DNA from: Protonemura montana
Lineage: Eukaryota; Arthropoda; Insecta; Plecoptera; Nemouridae
Assembly: GCA_947568835.1 (NCBI GenBank)
Contig: OX387608.1
Span: 2,394,001-2,458,000, forward strand
DNA length: 64,000 bases
Reading direction: 5' to 3'
The stretch's first letter is position 1. Each line of letters begins with the position of its first letter. The notes under the pieces are model-generated. The model was not told the DNA's origin. It did no database searches and was given only the letters and a program-made list of their open reading frames with translations. Below are positions 21,501-33,400 of this stretch, in pieces. Both the position numbers and the translations under genes were made by a program.

Positions 21501-22968
21501 CTTAGTCGGCGTTTAAGTGAGGTTTTAGGCCAAAATTAATTATCCCTGTTTAGCAGACATTTTGAAAGAAAGTTTAGATAAATACACAAAAAGATGTATA
21601 TTTGAATTTGGTGATGATACAGGAAAGCTTTTGTCACGTCACATAAAAGAAATTTTATTTAGCAGCCGTCACTATTTTCTCTCTGTCCAAATCACCGTTT
21701 AATATTTTAACCTGGAAGGACAGCGTTTAACTTTTAAACTGTCATTTGGAGATCAAAGTAAGAAGTCCCATTGATATTTTGTTCGTAATTCCAAATCAAC
21801 AAATATTCCGTTTCGAAGCAAACATATTGTTAAAAACTATTTTATTCTTGTTCTTCTTGTGTTGTCTGAGTTTCTTGGTTTTCAATTATTAAAATATCAA
21901 CGTTTTAAAGCTTCTTAAGGCGTTTAAGAGGGTTTTAAACGCAGTTTGTGAAATCGGCCCTAAGCCAGTTAACCTTGTATGTTCTAAAATGCATGTGGGC
22001 AAAACATTATTACAGACCAGTAAATTTTACTATCGTAGAAAAATTGGCCACTGTGGTCAAACATTTAAAATTCCAATGCCAGGTTGATGAGCTGTAGTTT
22101 TTTTTTATTAAATGTTTTTCCATGCAAGAGTTTCCAGAAGGCTGTTTGTTGCTGATGCCAAAAGTGAAAACTGTTTTGTTGCTTGTGGTTCAGGAATGGA
22201 TTTCTTGAAAGAAGATAAAGAAACATTGTCTCAATGGAAATGTGGTAAGGTGTAGTAAAAACAGTATTTACCTCCAAAAGCTCTTGATGTGCATGGTTAA
22301 AAGTACTGATTGCTCCTTCTCCAATCAATTCCGTGTCAAACACTTCGGTCACCAAAATATTTGCCCTCCGTTTCATGTCTCCGTTCTCGCCAACCTTCAG
22401 CTCAGTCGAACGCTTGCGGATCACTTCTATTTTGCCACTGAACCCATTCTCGGCAATTATTTTCACGGCACAATCTGCCATAGGTTGAAATGCCTACAAA
22501 TTAAATAGCAAAATTATACATAAATTTCTTAAAATGCAATCAAATTGAAATCTAATAGCTTAGTTAAGCCTAAGTTTAATACCTCACAGGCCACAACTGA
22601 GTCAGCACCACATTTGACAGCCATCATTGACAGGAGTCCAGTACCTGTGCCAATATCAAGAACATTTGCTCTCTTCCCTAGCTTATGCATCTTTTCAACA
22701 GCCCGTCTAATGCCAATATAGTACTTTTTGTTCTAGAAAAAAACAAACAAGAAAACATTCACTTTGGCCAATGATTCTGTAGATTGTAACAAAATATAAA
22801 TAATTAGTTTGTAGAGAATAACTAATGTTCAGTTACCCTTTCACTGTCATGGAGCATATCTGCAAACGCTGAACGTGCAATCTCTTGATGAAAATCATAA
22901 TTTTCGTCTTGAATCTCCCACTCTTCTTTCCCGGTGATGGGATTTAGGCAATTTGTAAAGACACTCAT
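14071..22968 (-). CDS. PRMT7: Protein arginine N-methyltransferase 7
   Basis: Ten coding exons: 22837-22968, 22583-22732, 22272-22493, 19953-20185, 19629-19806, 18931-19076, 17443-17773, 15025-15221, 14599-14802 and 14071-14314. All phases agree and give 678 residues, near the 692 of human. PRMT7 makes monomethyl-arginine on histones, snRNP and other proteins and has two tandem methyltransferase modules. The first module shows [19 protein letters not shown]-like sequence, motif [16 protein letters not shown], the double-E loop [13 protein letters not shown] and the WRDHWMQG loop. The second module (from exon 7) retains [40 protein letters not shown] and [15 protein letters not shown]. The start is the ATG at 22968 ([10 protein letters not shown]). 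The frame stays open upstream to an acceptor at 23017, so a short 5' coding or UTR exon is possible. The 5' end is divergent to the Uev1A gene. Confidence 0.95.
14315..14598. repeat. Tandem repeat, about 61-bp unit, in PRMT7 intron 9
   Basis: Copies of TCTGTG(C/G)TAGTCTTTGCCTC, then ATAAGGATGGAATATCT(G/A)TG, then CAAGCTTTA recur about five times between 14336 and 14592 with a spacing near 61 bp. The array runs up to the donor of exon 9. Confidence 0.8.
15562..15593 (+). repeat. Poly-G run (32 nt)
   Basis: Thirty-two consecutive G on the plus strand (C in the PRMT7 transcript strand). Length may be unreliable in an assembly. It gives long Gly or Pro frames that are not coding. Confidence 0.9.
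16798..16925 (+). repeat. tRNA-hairpin repeat, 5'-truncated
   Basis: Starts inside the D arm (GGTTAGAGCAACACCCGCGA), keeps the T arm, the arm TTTTTGAGACGGTTATAGTG and the terminal palindrome GCAAGCGTTTGC. Confidence 0.8.
17820..18005. repeat. Foldback repeat (hairpin) in PRMT7 intron 6
   Basis: AACTATTTGAACTGGGTTTT, then GAATGCTAAGTAAAGGGCTT at about 17843-17880, is followed directly by its reverse complement to about 17945, then the TCAAGTAGACATAAGTCTAA tail. Left and right arms are about 55 bp with almost no loop. The ribozyme-like core found in longer copies is absent. Confidence 0.8.
18475..18660. repeat. Short copy of the GATTTCACCAACG-type repeat
   Basis: TAAGCAAGATTTAAATGGCG, then TTGGTGAAATCGG, faces GATCGATTTCACCAACGTCA in inverted orientation. 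This is an imperfect hairpin related to the longer copies at 21485, 39160, 49250 and 62770. Confidence 0.6.
19185..19565. repeat. Inverted pair of tRNA-hairpin repeats
   Basis: A minus-strand core at 19226-19297 and a plus-strand core at 19414-19485 lie head to head around a shared middle segment (TATTCACAGCCTCTTGGTTC). The whole region forms a large imperfect palindrome in PRMT7 intron 5. Confidence 0.85.
20186..22271. other. PRMT7 intron 3, mostly unassigned
   Basis: A 2.1-kb intron. Its right third (about 21485-21965) is a copy of the GATTTCACCAACG-type repeat, with the shared strings TTAGCAGCCGTCACTATTTT and TCTCTCTGTCCAAATCACCG. The remainder shows no recognised element. Confidence 0.6.
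21485..21970 (+). repeat. Interspersed repeat, GATTTCACCAACG family
   Basis: Shares TCTCTCTGTCCAAATCACCG, TTTAATATTTTAACCTGGAA and AAGTAAGAAGTCCCATTGAT with the copies at 39160-39665 (inverted), 49250-49665 and 62770-63325 (inverted). No reading frame is conserved, so it is probably a non-autonomous element of about 450-500 bp. Confidence 0.75.
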
Positions 22969-23016
22969 CTTTCTTCGAGTGGTTGACAATACTCGTAAAA
23001 CCAATGACCGTAAGAT

Positions 23017-23761
23017 CTAAAAGAAAATCAGCTTTTAATAAAATTGAGACCGGTTCACATGGACCTGTTTCAGTCTTTATGGACGATGCTGTACCATGTG
23101 GATATGTATTCTGGCTGCTTATGTTATAATCTAAAATAAAAGAAGACCCTCCTAGGGTACTACTCCTTTCAGAGAAATTAATAATGATAAAACTACGAAT
23201 ATGACACACATTTCAGGACATGCAACCTCGTATATACCCCACGATTGCATTTAAAAACACTATTTTACCATGAGGTCACTACCGCGACGTCCATTTTAGC
23301 ACCAACAGTGCTGCTAACATAGAAAACCTCAATAGACAGCAATGACGTTTACGCGGAGCATTTAAATTATTTGTTTCACTCGATTTAATGCAAGAATATA
23401 TTGGAAATAAGGCTTACAAAAATCAAAAAGTCTAAAATAAAATACTTTCATATTTCATTCATGTTTTATTTTCTTGCAGTTTTGAGCTGCGGCTACTTTT
23501 TGTTACGATAATTCGTTGAGTTACGCTGACAGCAGTTGGTACTAAACTGCAGAGTAGTGTCGGATTTTCGGTGTATGACTCGTCTAGGAAAAAGTCCTTG
23601 CAATTACTCATTTCGCGTCCGCCTCCAGACGAGAACAGCATTTCATTAGTCGCATACATTTTTTGTGTTTGTCTCAAACCTAAACGTATTGGTTTTTTTT
23701 ATCGCTTCCACCGAGTTTTTCTTCGTTTTATATTAACTTTTAGGCCTTGCCCATTAGAACT
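23017..23761. promoter_or_regulatory. Divergent PRMT7 / Uev1A promoter region
   Basis: The PRMT7 first recognised exon (acceptor at 23017) and the Uev1A start codon (23762, plus) diverge. A possible PRMT7 5' UTR exon lies at about 23270-23310 on the minus strand (donor-like ATG-GTAAAA). No TATA box stands out. The 745-bp stretch holds no recognised repeat. Confidence 0.5.
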
Positions 23762-25072
23762 ATGGCTGGCAACACTGGCGTCGTGGGTTAGTTTAAGCTT
23801 CAGATTATTTTTTGATCGATATCCGATTAAGTACAATACGATTTAAATAACGCTCGTTTCGGTGAAACATTCCAGATATTGCTAGTGATTTCCTCCCCTT
23901 CTCCAAGTCTTCACTGGGTTACCTATCCTTCAAAGACCGGCACAATAACAGGCTGCCCTACCTGTGTCAATCCCTCACTCACACCCGCCATTTCCGTGAA
24001 AATGTGTCTCCAACATTTAATTCAGGAACACTCGATACCTAACGCAAACTCCCAGTGAAACTTAATCATCAAGTTTAGAGATTTTTAGATTACAGACAAG
24101 TCGTTAGATATTTCAATAACCTTGAGTTGAGCTCCTGAATAGAGCTTAGCCCCAATGCATGACCTTACCACTGAAGGGTCAGGATTTGATAATTTTATGG
24201 CAGTGGCTGGAAATAAATGTATACCAAGGTATCAACGTTTTCTTGAATCATTTTCAGTCGTACCACGAAACTTCCGACTACTAGAAGAACTCGAGCAAGG
24301 TCAGAAAGGTGTCGGGGATGGAACAATCAGCTGGGGTCTGGAGAATGACGATGACATGACTCTTACAAACTGGACAGGAATGATAATCGGTCCTCCTAGG
24401 GTAAGCACCTGGCTAATGAATATTGTCCATTAACAAAGAACGTGGAAATATTCTCAAATGATGTGTATTGGTTTTGCAGACGCCGTATGAAAACCGAATG
24501 TACAGTCTTCGAATTGAATGCGGCCAAAGATATCCAGACGAATGCCCTACAACAAAGTTTCTGTCGAGAATCAATATGAATTGTGTGAACAATTCCAATG
24601 GGGTGGTAAGTTAAAGTTGCTCTTTGCATTTAGTTAATGCATGGACAGTTTTGATTGCACCGTGTAGGTATCGTAGTTACTTCTTGCTTAGCTGTAAGCA
24701 CTCATATCTTGAAAACCTAGAGCATATTTCACAAGCGATTGGCAACAGATAGAGCTAAAATGATGGCAGTTACAATTTATCCAATGGTGAGCTATAAGCT
24801 CCAATTCATCCAATAGTGTAGTGTCTTTGTGATCAAGCAAAACTGATGGTTTGTCCACGCTAAAACTGCATCCCGGCTATCAGCCGTTAGTTTCTAGATG
24901 AAAACAATGAGACTTTGTGTTTGTTTTGCAGGTGGATACTAGGATTGTGCCCGTGCTCGGGAGATGGCAGAGGGAATACACGATAAAGACTGTCCTCCAA
25001 GAGCTGCGAAGGATCATGACGCTAAAGGAGAACATGAAACTCTCCCAACCGCCAGAGGGCAGTTCGTTTTAG
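23762..25072 (+). CDS. Uev1A: Ubiquitin-conjugating E2 variant (Uev1A / UBE2V type)
   Basis: Four exons: 23762-23786 (MAGNTGVV), 24258-24400, 24480-24605 and 24932-25072. Phases 1, 0 and 0 agree, giving 144 residues as in the family (about 145). UEV proteins are catalytically inactive E2 folds that pair with Ubc13 to build K63-linked ubiquitin chains for DNA-damage tolerance and immune signalling. Diagnostic stretches are [20 protein letters not shown], the [18 protein letters not shown] block, [19 protein letters not shown] and [20 protein letters not shown]. The E2 active-site Cys is lacking, as expected. Exon 1 codes only 25 nt; it was chosen because its G-GTTAGT donor and phase join cleanly to the exon 2 acceptor and give a family-like N-terminus. 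Exon 3 reads [11 protein letters not shown] where other members have a variable loop. Confidence 0.95.
23875..24140 (+). mobile_element. Reverse-transcriptase 3'-end relic in Uev1A intron 1
   Basis: One frame reads [20 protein letters not shown], then [20 protein letters not shown], then a stop. This is the style of the C-terminus of LINE ORF2. It is short, with no clear tail. Confidence 0.45.
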
Positions 25073-26337
25073 CGACAATCGAAGATCGGATCGGCAACGT
25101 TTGGGCTTGGAAAATAACTTGATACGTTTTCACAACAGTCGTAACTGAAAAAAAAGAAAAAAAGGATAAAATCAAAAAAAAAATAATCACAGATTCCGAA
25201 AATAAATTGTTGGGAATTAAGTTAGGGCGCATTGTTGAAAGACGAAGCGTTTGCCAGCCACAAGTTGTAGGTTACACAGCACTAGGGATATTGTTTACAC
25301 CCCCGCGCGACCTCTGCTTGGAGGGAACAAAACGGCACGCAAAGCAACTCTCATGTTCGCCGTGCCTATGTAAATATTTTTACCTTTTTTTTTCTAGATC
25401 CCTCGCAGGTTGCAAGGCAAGCATTTTGATGTCGAGTCATTTTTATGTTGACAACAAGGTTATCAAAATATTATTGTTTTAATTTTTCTACTATACTACT
25501 TATTCAAGTTTTTTTTTTTTCACGTGTCATATCCCAGTTATGCTGTTATACAAATAATTTGACTGAGTTTTTATCTAGTGTCACTCTTGATTATTAATGC
25601 TAAAAGAAAATGTACCCAACGGTAGATAGGACTGTTAGACGATACCTCCACTATAAAACTCCCGCAACATTTTAACGCTTAATATTTAAACTGTGGGTGG
25701 CCAACTCCCCCTACTCCACCTGTTTTGTCGCTTGTAAAAGTAATTAATTGTAAGGAAATAAACAAAATTATATAAAGATTAAGAAGGAAAACAAAACATT
25801 TAATGCTTTGCAAAATGCAGTACTCAAAATTGATGCGAGCATGATTAGCCACAGGTTGAAAAGCGATCTGGGTCTTGTGTTCCGATGTCTGAAAGCACGG
25901 CTCACAAAGCCCGGGCAGAAGCAAAGTCTATTGACAACTTACATGTGTTGCTAGATTGATAATTGATTTCTGAATAAAGCTTTTGAAAATAAAGAAAAGT
26001 GACACGGCTCATTTCCTAGTAACACAAAGATAACAATTTTATTATCAGTTTCAACGACAGCACATAATCGTGTCAAAATACTGGGCAGCGGCTTCAATAA
26101 GCAGGTAAACAAGTTCATAAGTTACTTCAATTTAATATCAACATCATTTAGATATTTACAACAACGCAGGTCTTGCGAGTTCGTGTCGACAAAATCGAAA
26201 CATAAATCACAAGTACATGGATTAAAAAGAGGCTCGAGACAATGTATAACTGTATTTTTTTTCAACTACATTTTATTTCTTTTATCCCCAGAATGCAATC
26301 CTACTCTTAGTTTCCTCGGTGCACCAAATTAAAATGT
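25073..26337. other. Convergent 3' region of Uev1A and cytochrome c1
   Basis: The Uev1A 3' UTR has an AATAAA at about 25200. The cytochrome c1 3' UTR on the minus strand has an AATAAA near 26273-26278. Between them no gene or repeat family is recognised. Confidence 0.55.
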
Positions 26338-29300
26338 CTAGCTCTTTGGCGCTGGCGGTTTGAATGCCAGCTTGCGGCTCTTCATGACGCTCCACTTGTG
26401 GCGTTTGATGTAATAGGCGACTGCAGTTAGCAACGAGAACATCATTAAAGCCTGGAATCAGAGGGAAACATCTTCGTTATAGTCTAGAGAACATTTACAT
26501 AGGGCATTAACTGATAAAACACTCCATGATCGATGCTGATATCTATCAAATTGAATGATTAACTGGCAAATCTATCATATTATCCAAATACAATGCGATA
26601 TTTTTTACTCAAAACATTTACTAAGAACAGCGTTCGCACTGTATTTGGTGTGGATTTTATATCTGAGTTTTTCCTCTAACTTCTGCCTTAAATATATTGA
26701 CTCGGTCATTTTCAGACCACAGTTGTGTCTTCAGTTCTATGCTATTACAGAAATAACGATCGAAGAAATGCAATTCCGTGGATGAACGAGCCGTGTAGTC
26801 CTGTCGAAGCAGTATCAATCCGGCGTCGGTAGTTATACTAGGAGTCTGTCCCGTGCTGGGATGTTTACTCAAAGACTAGACTGCGCAGGTCTTGGTTTCT
26901 GAAGAGAACGTTTATTTGACTTGAATTGTTAAGCTAATTTTGTAGGTTCAAAGTATCAATTGAGTTACTGCGATTGATGGAACTTAGAACTGGTTGACAC
27001 GCTGCACAAAACACGATGTGAACCATTTAGTTGTGTTATTTGGTGAACAAGATGTTCAAAATATTATAAAAACCATCAGATTTCATATATTTGAGTGAAA
27101 CATGAATAAGTATATCTATCTAATTGTTGGAGTGGTCAAGGTTTTAAGTGGATATGGAGGTAGTTTATATTTCTGCTGTTCAATGCTATTGTTAATTGGC
27201 AAGGACAGGCAAGTCCACGACCCACAACAGCTGTCAACAAAGAGCCCCCGCGAGGAGCATGCTACGTACTTTAATGGCCATGGCCTTGCGCTGATCGTGC
27301 TCCGGCTCAGAGCACCACTTAAGGAACGAGCCGACGTCTTTGGCCAGCTGGCTTGCGGTGGCGGGCGTGCCATCGGAATACTCCAAGACCTACGGGTAAC
27401 AGAAAGACGATTGCTTTGAAGCACAGGCAAGTCGACAAAATATGAGCTCATACCAAACTGAAGGATAATCTGTCGCTAGATTCCCCATCGAAATCACGCT
27501 GTTAAGTTCTAGCCAAAGCTACTTTTGTGCTACGTTGAAGCTTGGCTTATCAAACTCTTTCTAGTCGAGATTTGGGTCCCAGAACTGTTGCCTTAGACGT
27601 TTGACTCGAAGCACGAGCTTGGAAACAGCTGTGCATGAGCATTAACAGTGATACAAACCTTGTATAAGCTCGTACACCTGGTCTTAGTTTTAGTTATTTC
27701 TTAGTTTAGTTCAGGTTAAATGGACAAGATGTAAGCAAAACTTGACACTGTTTGTAAGAAAGTCCTTTAACACTAAGAAAGTACCCAGTAACTTGTATTT
27801 GAGATGCAAACATACGCAATTTGCATGAAATTTTATCGTTATGAACACAGCTACCCTTTCGAAACGTGCCCAATTGGGGACTTGAACCCTGGTCTCCAGC
27901 TTTGGTGAATGTTGCTCTAGCCAACTGTGCTGATTGGACATAAGTCGTATTACAGAGGAAATTAGTACATTGATGTGGCTGACAGATATCCAAGGAGAAG
28001 AACCGTAAGGCTGGGAATGCTTGCAAAACACTCTGCCAAACGTAATGATTTGTAATTGATGGGCGCAGCAAAATCACCAATTTCATGTAACCCAGAAAAA
28101 AATAACTTGTGTTTGTTTGTTCGCGCTCTATCATCCAAACGTCTGCACCAATTTGGACCAAATTTGCACGGCACATATTTGAGTTCTTAACTAAGGCTGA
28201 GTTTGATTTTCAGCAAAATCAGTCCAATAGTTTTTAAACTATCGAAATTTATGAAAATTTTCAGATTTTGGGTCAACTTTGATGGGTTTTACTGCCAAAA
28301 GTATTTTAGATTTTTGTACCAATCTTTAATAATAATATACAAAACGCATCGAAATGAAGCTATTTCAAAGTTTTTAACAGCATACTTAATTTAGTTTACT
28401 TTTAATTTGTAATTTTCTGGCAAAATGTTGTGCATTAAAGCTGTTGCGAATTGGAGATAATTCGCTTCAGAATAATGCTTGTTATTCTGCATGACATACG
28501 TAGTCACAGATGTTTCGAGCTAGATCAACCAAAGGTGCAGCCTGATATTAGAGTCCTCGATTGGGGTAAAAATATTTGTGAGGGTAGCCAAGTGTTGATA
28601 ACAGTGTAATCAAACGTTATATACCTCGTTGTAAAGCGCCTGCGCCATGCTGATGGCTCCTCCGGGGAAGTACGGGTTGTAGTATTGTCCCTCGCGCAGG
28701 TTCACACCCGCGGGAGCATCGCAGTACCCGGTGAGCAGCGCGAAGATGTAGTCTTCCCCTCCGTGTCTAGCCGAGACAATGTAGCTCAGGTCGGGCGGGT
28801 AAGAGCCGTTGTTGGCCGCACGAGCTGCCTCCTCATTGGCGTACGGGTTCGGGAAATAGTCGGAAAGTTTTCCCGGCCGGTCGAAATAGTTGCCAGCGTC
28901 ATCCGGTCCATCACGCACCTGGAGTACGTTGTGATCAATTAGATGGCTGAATCACCAACTGAATTCTTGGTGAAACTATAGAAGCAAACTGTCGTCGATC
29001 GAAAGTAACTAATTTATCCCTAAATTAGTCTAAAAAGAATAGTTTAGTTAGGTTGTAAAGCTTGCAATCATTTAGTTGTCCTAGGCTCAACCGCTCTGTA
29101 CACAGGCAGGGTTTAAATTTTTAAACCGGGAGTTATCATGTCAAGTTGAGCTAGTAGCTCTTAGCCTATTGCAAGTTAAAAAATAAAAAAGAGAAGTTGT
29201 GCAGGCTATGGATCGACATTAGACACTTACCATTTGTTCCTCTGCTTCAGCCTTTGCCTCCGCCTCAGTATGAGACACGCCAACCAAATTGCGGTAAGCG

Positions 29301-30138
29301 ATGAATCGCATGCTGTGGCAAGCTGCACAGACTTGTTTGTACACTTCATAACCTCGACGGACACTGAAAACAAATGAGTTTTGTTTCAGACGAGTTGGAC
29401 ATTAATTTCGTTGTAGATTTGATGCAATTAAAGAATCTACTTAAAAGCTATCCTGAAATTAAGTACGAAATGTAATGTACCTAGAATGGTCTAAAGAGGA
29501 AAAGTAGCCCGAGTGACTCCATGCATTCTTCGGCGGATGAAGTTCAAGTTCAGACGCCTTGACGGATCGGTCCAGGGCAAACAGCAATGCTCCTGTCCCA
29601 CCAGTCAAAACTCCAATTGTTGCAAGGAGCTGAAATAATGGTACATTGGCAATGAGAAATAGTATATTTTCATACATTGGAAAGAGCAATGAAAGGTATA
29701 AATGCAGCATACTAACCTTTTTGCGACCCTGGGCCCAACTATTTGCAGTGGAAAAACTGCTCACCTGGAAAAGAACCAGGGGTTACAACTTAACTAAGGA
29801 ATTTGTTGGAAAACTCCTGCATACGTTCAAACGTTCAATCCAAACGTTCAATTGGCAAAGCTATTATACCACAGTTATTAGGGAATCTTTGTCTCAAGAT
29901 TAGCAGGCCTTACACCGCTCGGCTCAGGGCACTAAGTAGCAGACGGAAATTTTGCAATGGAGGTGGGTTGATCACTTTTTTGAAAAAGTTCATTGAAAGG
30001 TGGAAGGCAGAAAACAACTCAAAGTGAAATATCTAAGCGTAAGTATGGCAATAAATTAACACCTACCTGGTGCCCTAGAACACCATGGTTAGGTTTCAAG
30101 AGGCCAGCTCTGCAAAATCTTCCCACTGTCGCCGCCAT
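26338..30138 (-). CDS. CYC1: Cytochrome c1, haem subunit of respiratory complex III
   Basis: Seven exons: 30067-30138, 29717-29764, 29481-29629, 29231-29363, 28625-28918, 27270-27389 and 26338-26451. Phases agree and give 309 residues (human 325). Cytochrome c1 carries electrons from the Rieske protein to cytochrome c on the outer face of the inner mitochondrial membrane. The N-terminus ([14 protein letters not shown]) is presequence-like, and a hydrophobic stretch ([20 protein letters not shown]) follows in exon 3. The haem motif is CAACH in exon 4, the axial Met region is [12 protein letters not shown] (exon 5/6), and EYSDGTPAT and [13 protein letters not shown] follow. Exon 7 carries the membrane anchor and the conserved [19 protein letters not shown] tail. 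It is divergent from LSM14 across 346 bp. Confidence 0.97.
27830..28035 (-). repeat. Diverged tRNA-hairpin repeat
   Basis: The core at about 27866-27940 reads as an altered tRNA-like unit on the minus strand (GGTTCAAGTCCCCAATTGGG). Flanking sequence keeps the family's order (GACAGATATCCAAGGAGAAG, then AACCGTAAGGCTGGGAATGC). It is more diverged than other copies, hence older or a subfamily. It lies in cytochrome c1 intron 5. Confidence 0.65.
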
Positions 30139-30484
30139 TGTGGGCAAAAGGCTGGATATTTCAGACTAGTAAGTCAAAATGTGTTATACATTCATGAATT
30201 TGATAAATAAACTAAAATTTGATTTTTGTTTTCCTTCGCCGCTAAAACATGCAAAATTTATGAAGAACGCTGCAATTTGGTCGTAATGAAAACTTAAAAT
30301 ATTTTTAAAGAAATAAAGTCGACAAAATTATATGAACGTATTTGGTACGGAAGTTGCTGGTTTGAACTTGAGGAATATTCGCTTTATCAGTCGTCAGTTG
30401 TGTCAGAGCAAATTTGTTTCATTTCTGATGGAGAAGTGATTCCGTGAATATCTCAGCAATCGGGATAGATAGAAGGATATAATC
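30139..30484. promoter_or_regulatory. Bidirectional promoter between cytochrome c1 and LSM14
   Basis: 346 bp separate the two start codons, which point away from each other. The region is A+T-rich with no recognised repeat. It must hold both 5' UTRs and core promoters. No TATA box is evident at a convincing position. Confidence 0.6.
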
Positions 30485-33400
30485 ATGAGTGCTGGAATGC
30501 CCGAGCTGGGCAGTAAAATCAGCTTAATATCAAAAGCAGATATTCGGTACGAAGGCAGATTATTTACGGTCGATCCTCAGGAATGCACAATCGCTTTAGC
30601 CAATGGTGAGTATCAAATATGGATGCTTCTTTTTCGTTGTAATTCGCCGGAGACGCAACTCCATTAATGATAACAAGTTCCGTGGGACTGATAATTACAC
30701 GATAGCATTTGGAATGCACATTTTCTAGTAAAACATGTAAATTGGTTTTGAAATGGGGGCGAGCCTGCTGTCAAACTCTTTGTCACTTGCATTAGCTCGT
30801 CCCAATGTCTTCGACCATTTGTACACTAACAGCCATTGTCTATTCTTCTGTTTCAGTTCGATCTTTTGGCACAGAAGATCGGGAAGCGGAATGCTTGGTT
30901 GCACCTCAAAATCAGGTGTACGATTACATCTTGTTCCGTGGATCTGACATCAAAGACATTCGTGTAGTGAATAATATCGGACCTATACCCAATGACCCCG
31001 CGATTGTTCAGCTCTCCGTGCCACAAAGCATCGGATCGCAGCCGTACCAACCTTCAGGGTTCAATCACCCTGTCATGGGACACATGGGACATGGAATGCC
31101 CCAGTACCCCCAGTATGGGCAAATGGGTCCAATTGGAGGAATGCCTTCGGGGATGGCACCTGGAATGGGAATGTATCGAGACCCTCGAATGATGCAGAAA
31201 CAGCCAAGTGAGTTGGTCAACCCGGTCCACGTACAAGAACATGCAGCCCACAAGGACCAAGGTATGAGAGATGATCTGTTTTTGCTCAAATTGCTTGCGG
31301 GTTCTCGCGCATGGTTCTCTGGTAGCACTGCTTGACGCTTTCTGCAGGTGTGGCAAATTAGTAAAGAATGAAATAACTAGTCAGATGCAGCATTTGGTCT
31401 CATACACGCTGCAATGAATATCATTAATAGCAATTAGTGGACTTGCCTTTAAAATCCATTCCCAAGCCTTCTGATACCTTCCAGTGACAATAGGTTCGAT
31501 GGGGATTCCCACTCTTTTTGAATGGGCATGATTTGGTTGGGGGTCTAAATGTGTTGTCTGGGAGAGGTTACGGAATGACAAAAGTCGGGTTTCTGCCCAG
31601 AAGATCAAGCTAGTTTGTGAATGCGACCTTTGTAATGGCTTATTTCTTTGCTGACCTTAATTAGCCAAAGTACATTTGAACTAGCTACCTGTTCCAATAC
31701 CTGTTCAACCCTTTTGAAAAAGTAGCAACTAGCAATTCTTTCCTGTCTCCTATACCTCTATTAACTTAATGGCTTGCCCCTGAATTCTTTTACTGTGATC
31801 TGATGCGTTATATTCCAAAGCAAGTTGCATGTTGCAAATTTTTATACTTGCTTGTCTGTACGCTGGGGAAAGGGATTTTTTCATTTCTATACTTACTGCA
31901 TTACATTTCTTCAATTTCACTTAACTTCTAGCATTTTTTTGTGGTCTTGTCAATATTTTGTTAAAAAAAAAAAAAAAAAAAAAAACACTTAACGTAGAAT
32001 GTGAAATAAAGCCACTGTGTCAAATGCCTTCTCCTTATTCTTGCTGTTGTGTGAATTCCGCAACCAAAAACCACTAAGTGTAAACGTCAAACGAAAGAGA
32101 GCCAAGAAAATTATAACCGAAGCAAGGCAAGAACAGTGACTTTCGCAAGCCCACTCCAACAATATCGGCATCGTAGTTGTTGCATTGCCGAGCCGTCCCA
32201 CGCTTGCTTGTATCGCGATTGTTGGAGTGGGTGTCCCGCTTGGTCCTTAGACGGACTGCGCCGAGCTTGGCGGTAAGCGCGGCTAGAGGTTCCAGTGGTT
32301 CAGCTAATGTTCTAGAATTCATCGGTGGTTCGAGGACTGTGACCCCGACGATGATGGCGCCGATCCGCAAGTCTCCCACCGTTGACCAAGGAGTGCAGGT
32401 ACGTTCAAGTATTATATTATTACACTAGGATGGGCATTTGAAGATAATGAATTTCATGATTTTTAGAAGTGATGTACTTCTTGTAATCAAATTGTAAGCG
32501 TCTTCAAAGGCTCATTCTCAACTACCGTATGACATATGGTGGGTCTTGGAGTTTCAAGCACTGATCTCATTTAACCTGGATAGCGCTTGTTCTAGAGAAA
32601 CTCTGAAGCCAAGACTGCCATCTCGAGAGTTCAAGTTCTCTCAAGGAAACTTGCTGTATCGAGTATTTTCATAAGTAGTTTGACCACCTGGCTGGATCCT
32701 ATGCTCTATCCAGGTTATTTGAGATCAACTGGTTGGATCTTATGCTCTATCCAGGTTATTTGAGATCAGCTGGCTGGATCCTATGCTCTATCCAGGTTAT
32801 TTGAGATCAGCTGGCTGGATCCTATGTTCTATCCAGGTTATTTAAGATCAGCTGGCTGGATCCTATGCTCTATCCAGGTTATTTGAGATCAACTGGCTGG
32901 ATCCTAGGCTCTATCAGGGTTATTTGAGATCAGCTGGCTGGATCCTATGATCTATCCAGGTTATTTGAGATCAGCTGGCTGGATCCTATGATCTATCCAG
33001 GTTATTTGAGATCACCTGACTGGATCCTATGCTCTATCCAGGTTATTTGAGATCAGCTGGCTGGATCCTATGCTCTATACATTTTATTTGAGATCAGCTG
33101 GCTGGATCCTATGTTCTATTCAGGTTATTTGAGATCAGCTGGCTGGATCCTATGCTCTATCCAGGTTATTTGAGATCAGCTGGCTGGATCCTATGCTCTA
33201 TCCAGGTTATTTGAGATCAGCTGGCTGGATCCTATGCTCTATCCAGGTTATTTGAGATCAGCTGGCTGGATCCTATGCTCTTTACATGTTATTTGAGATC
33301 AGTAAGTTGCTATGATGATATTTCACATAAACTATGGTCTTCTTTTCCCGTCTGAAGACCCGTGTTGATAAAATATGTGACTGAGCAATGTCTTAAATCC

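Noticed and set aside
32688-33303. CRISPR-like array
   Set aside because: Repeats are contiguous without unique spacers, and the source is a eukaryotic intron; this holds for all the tandem arrays here.
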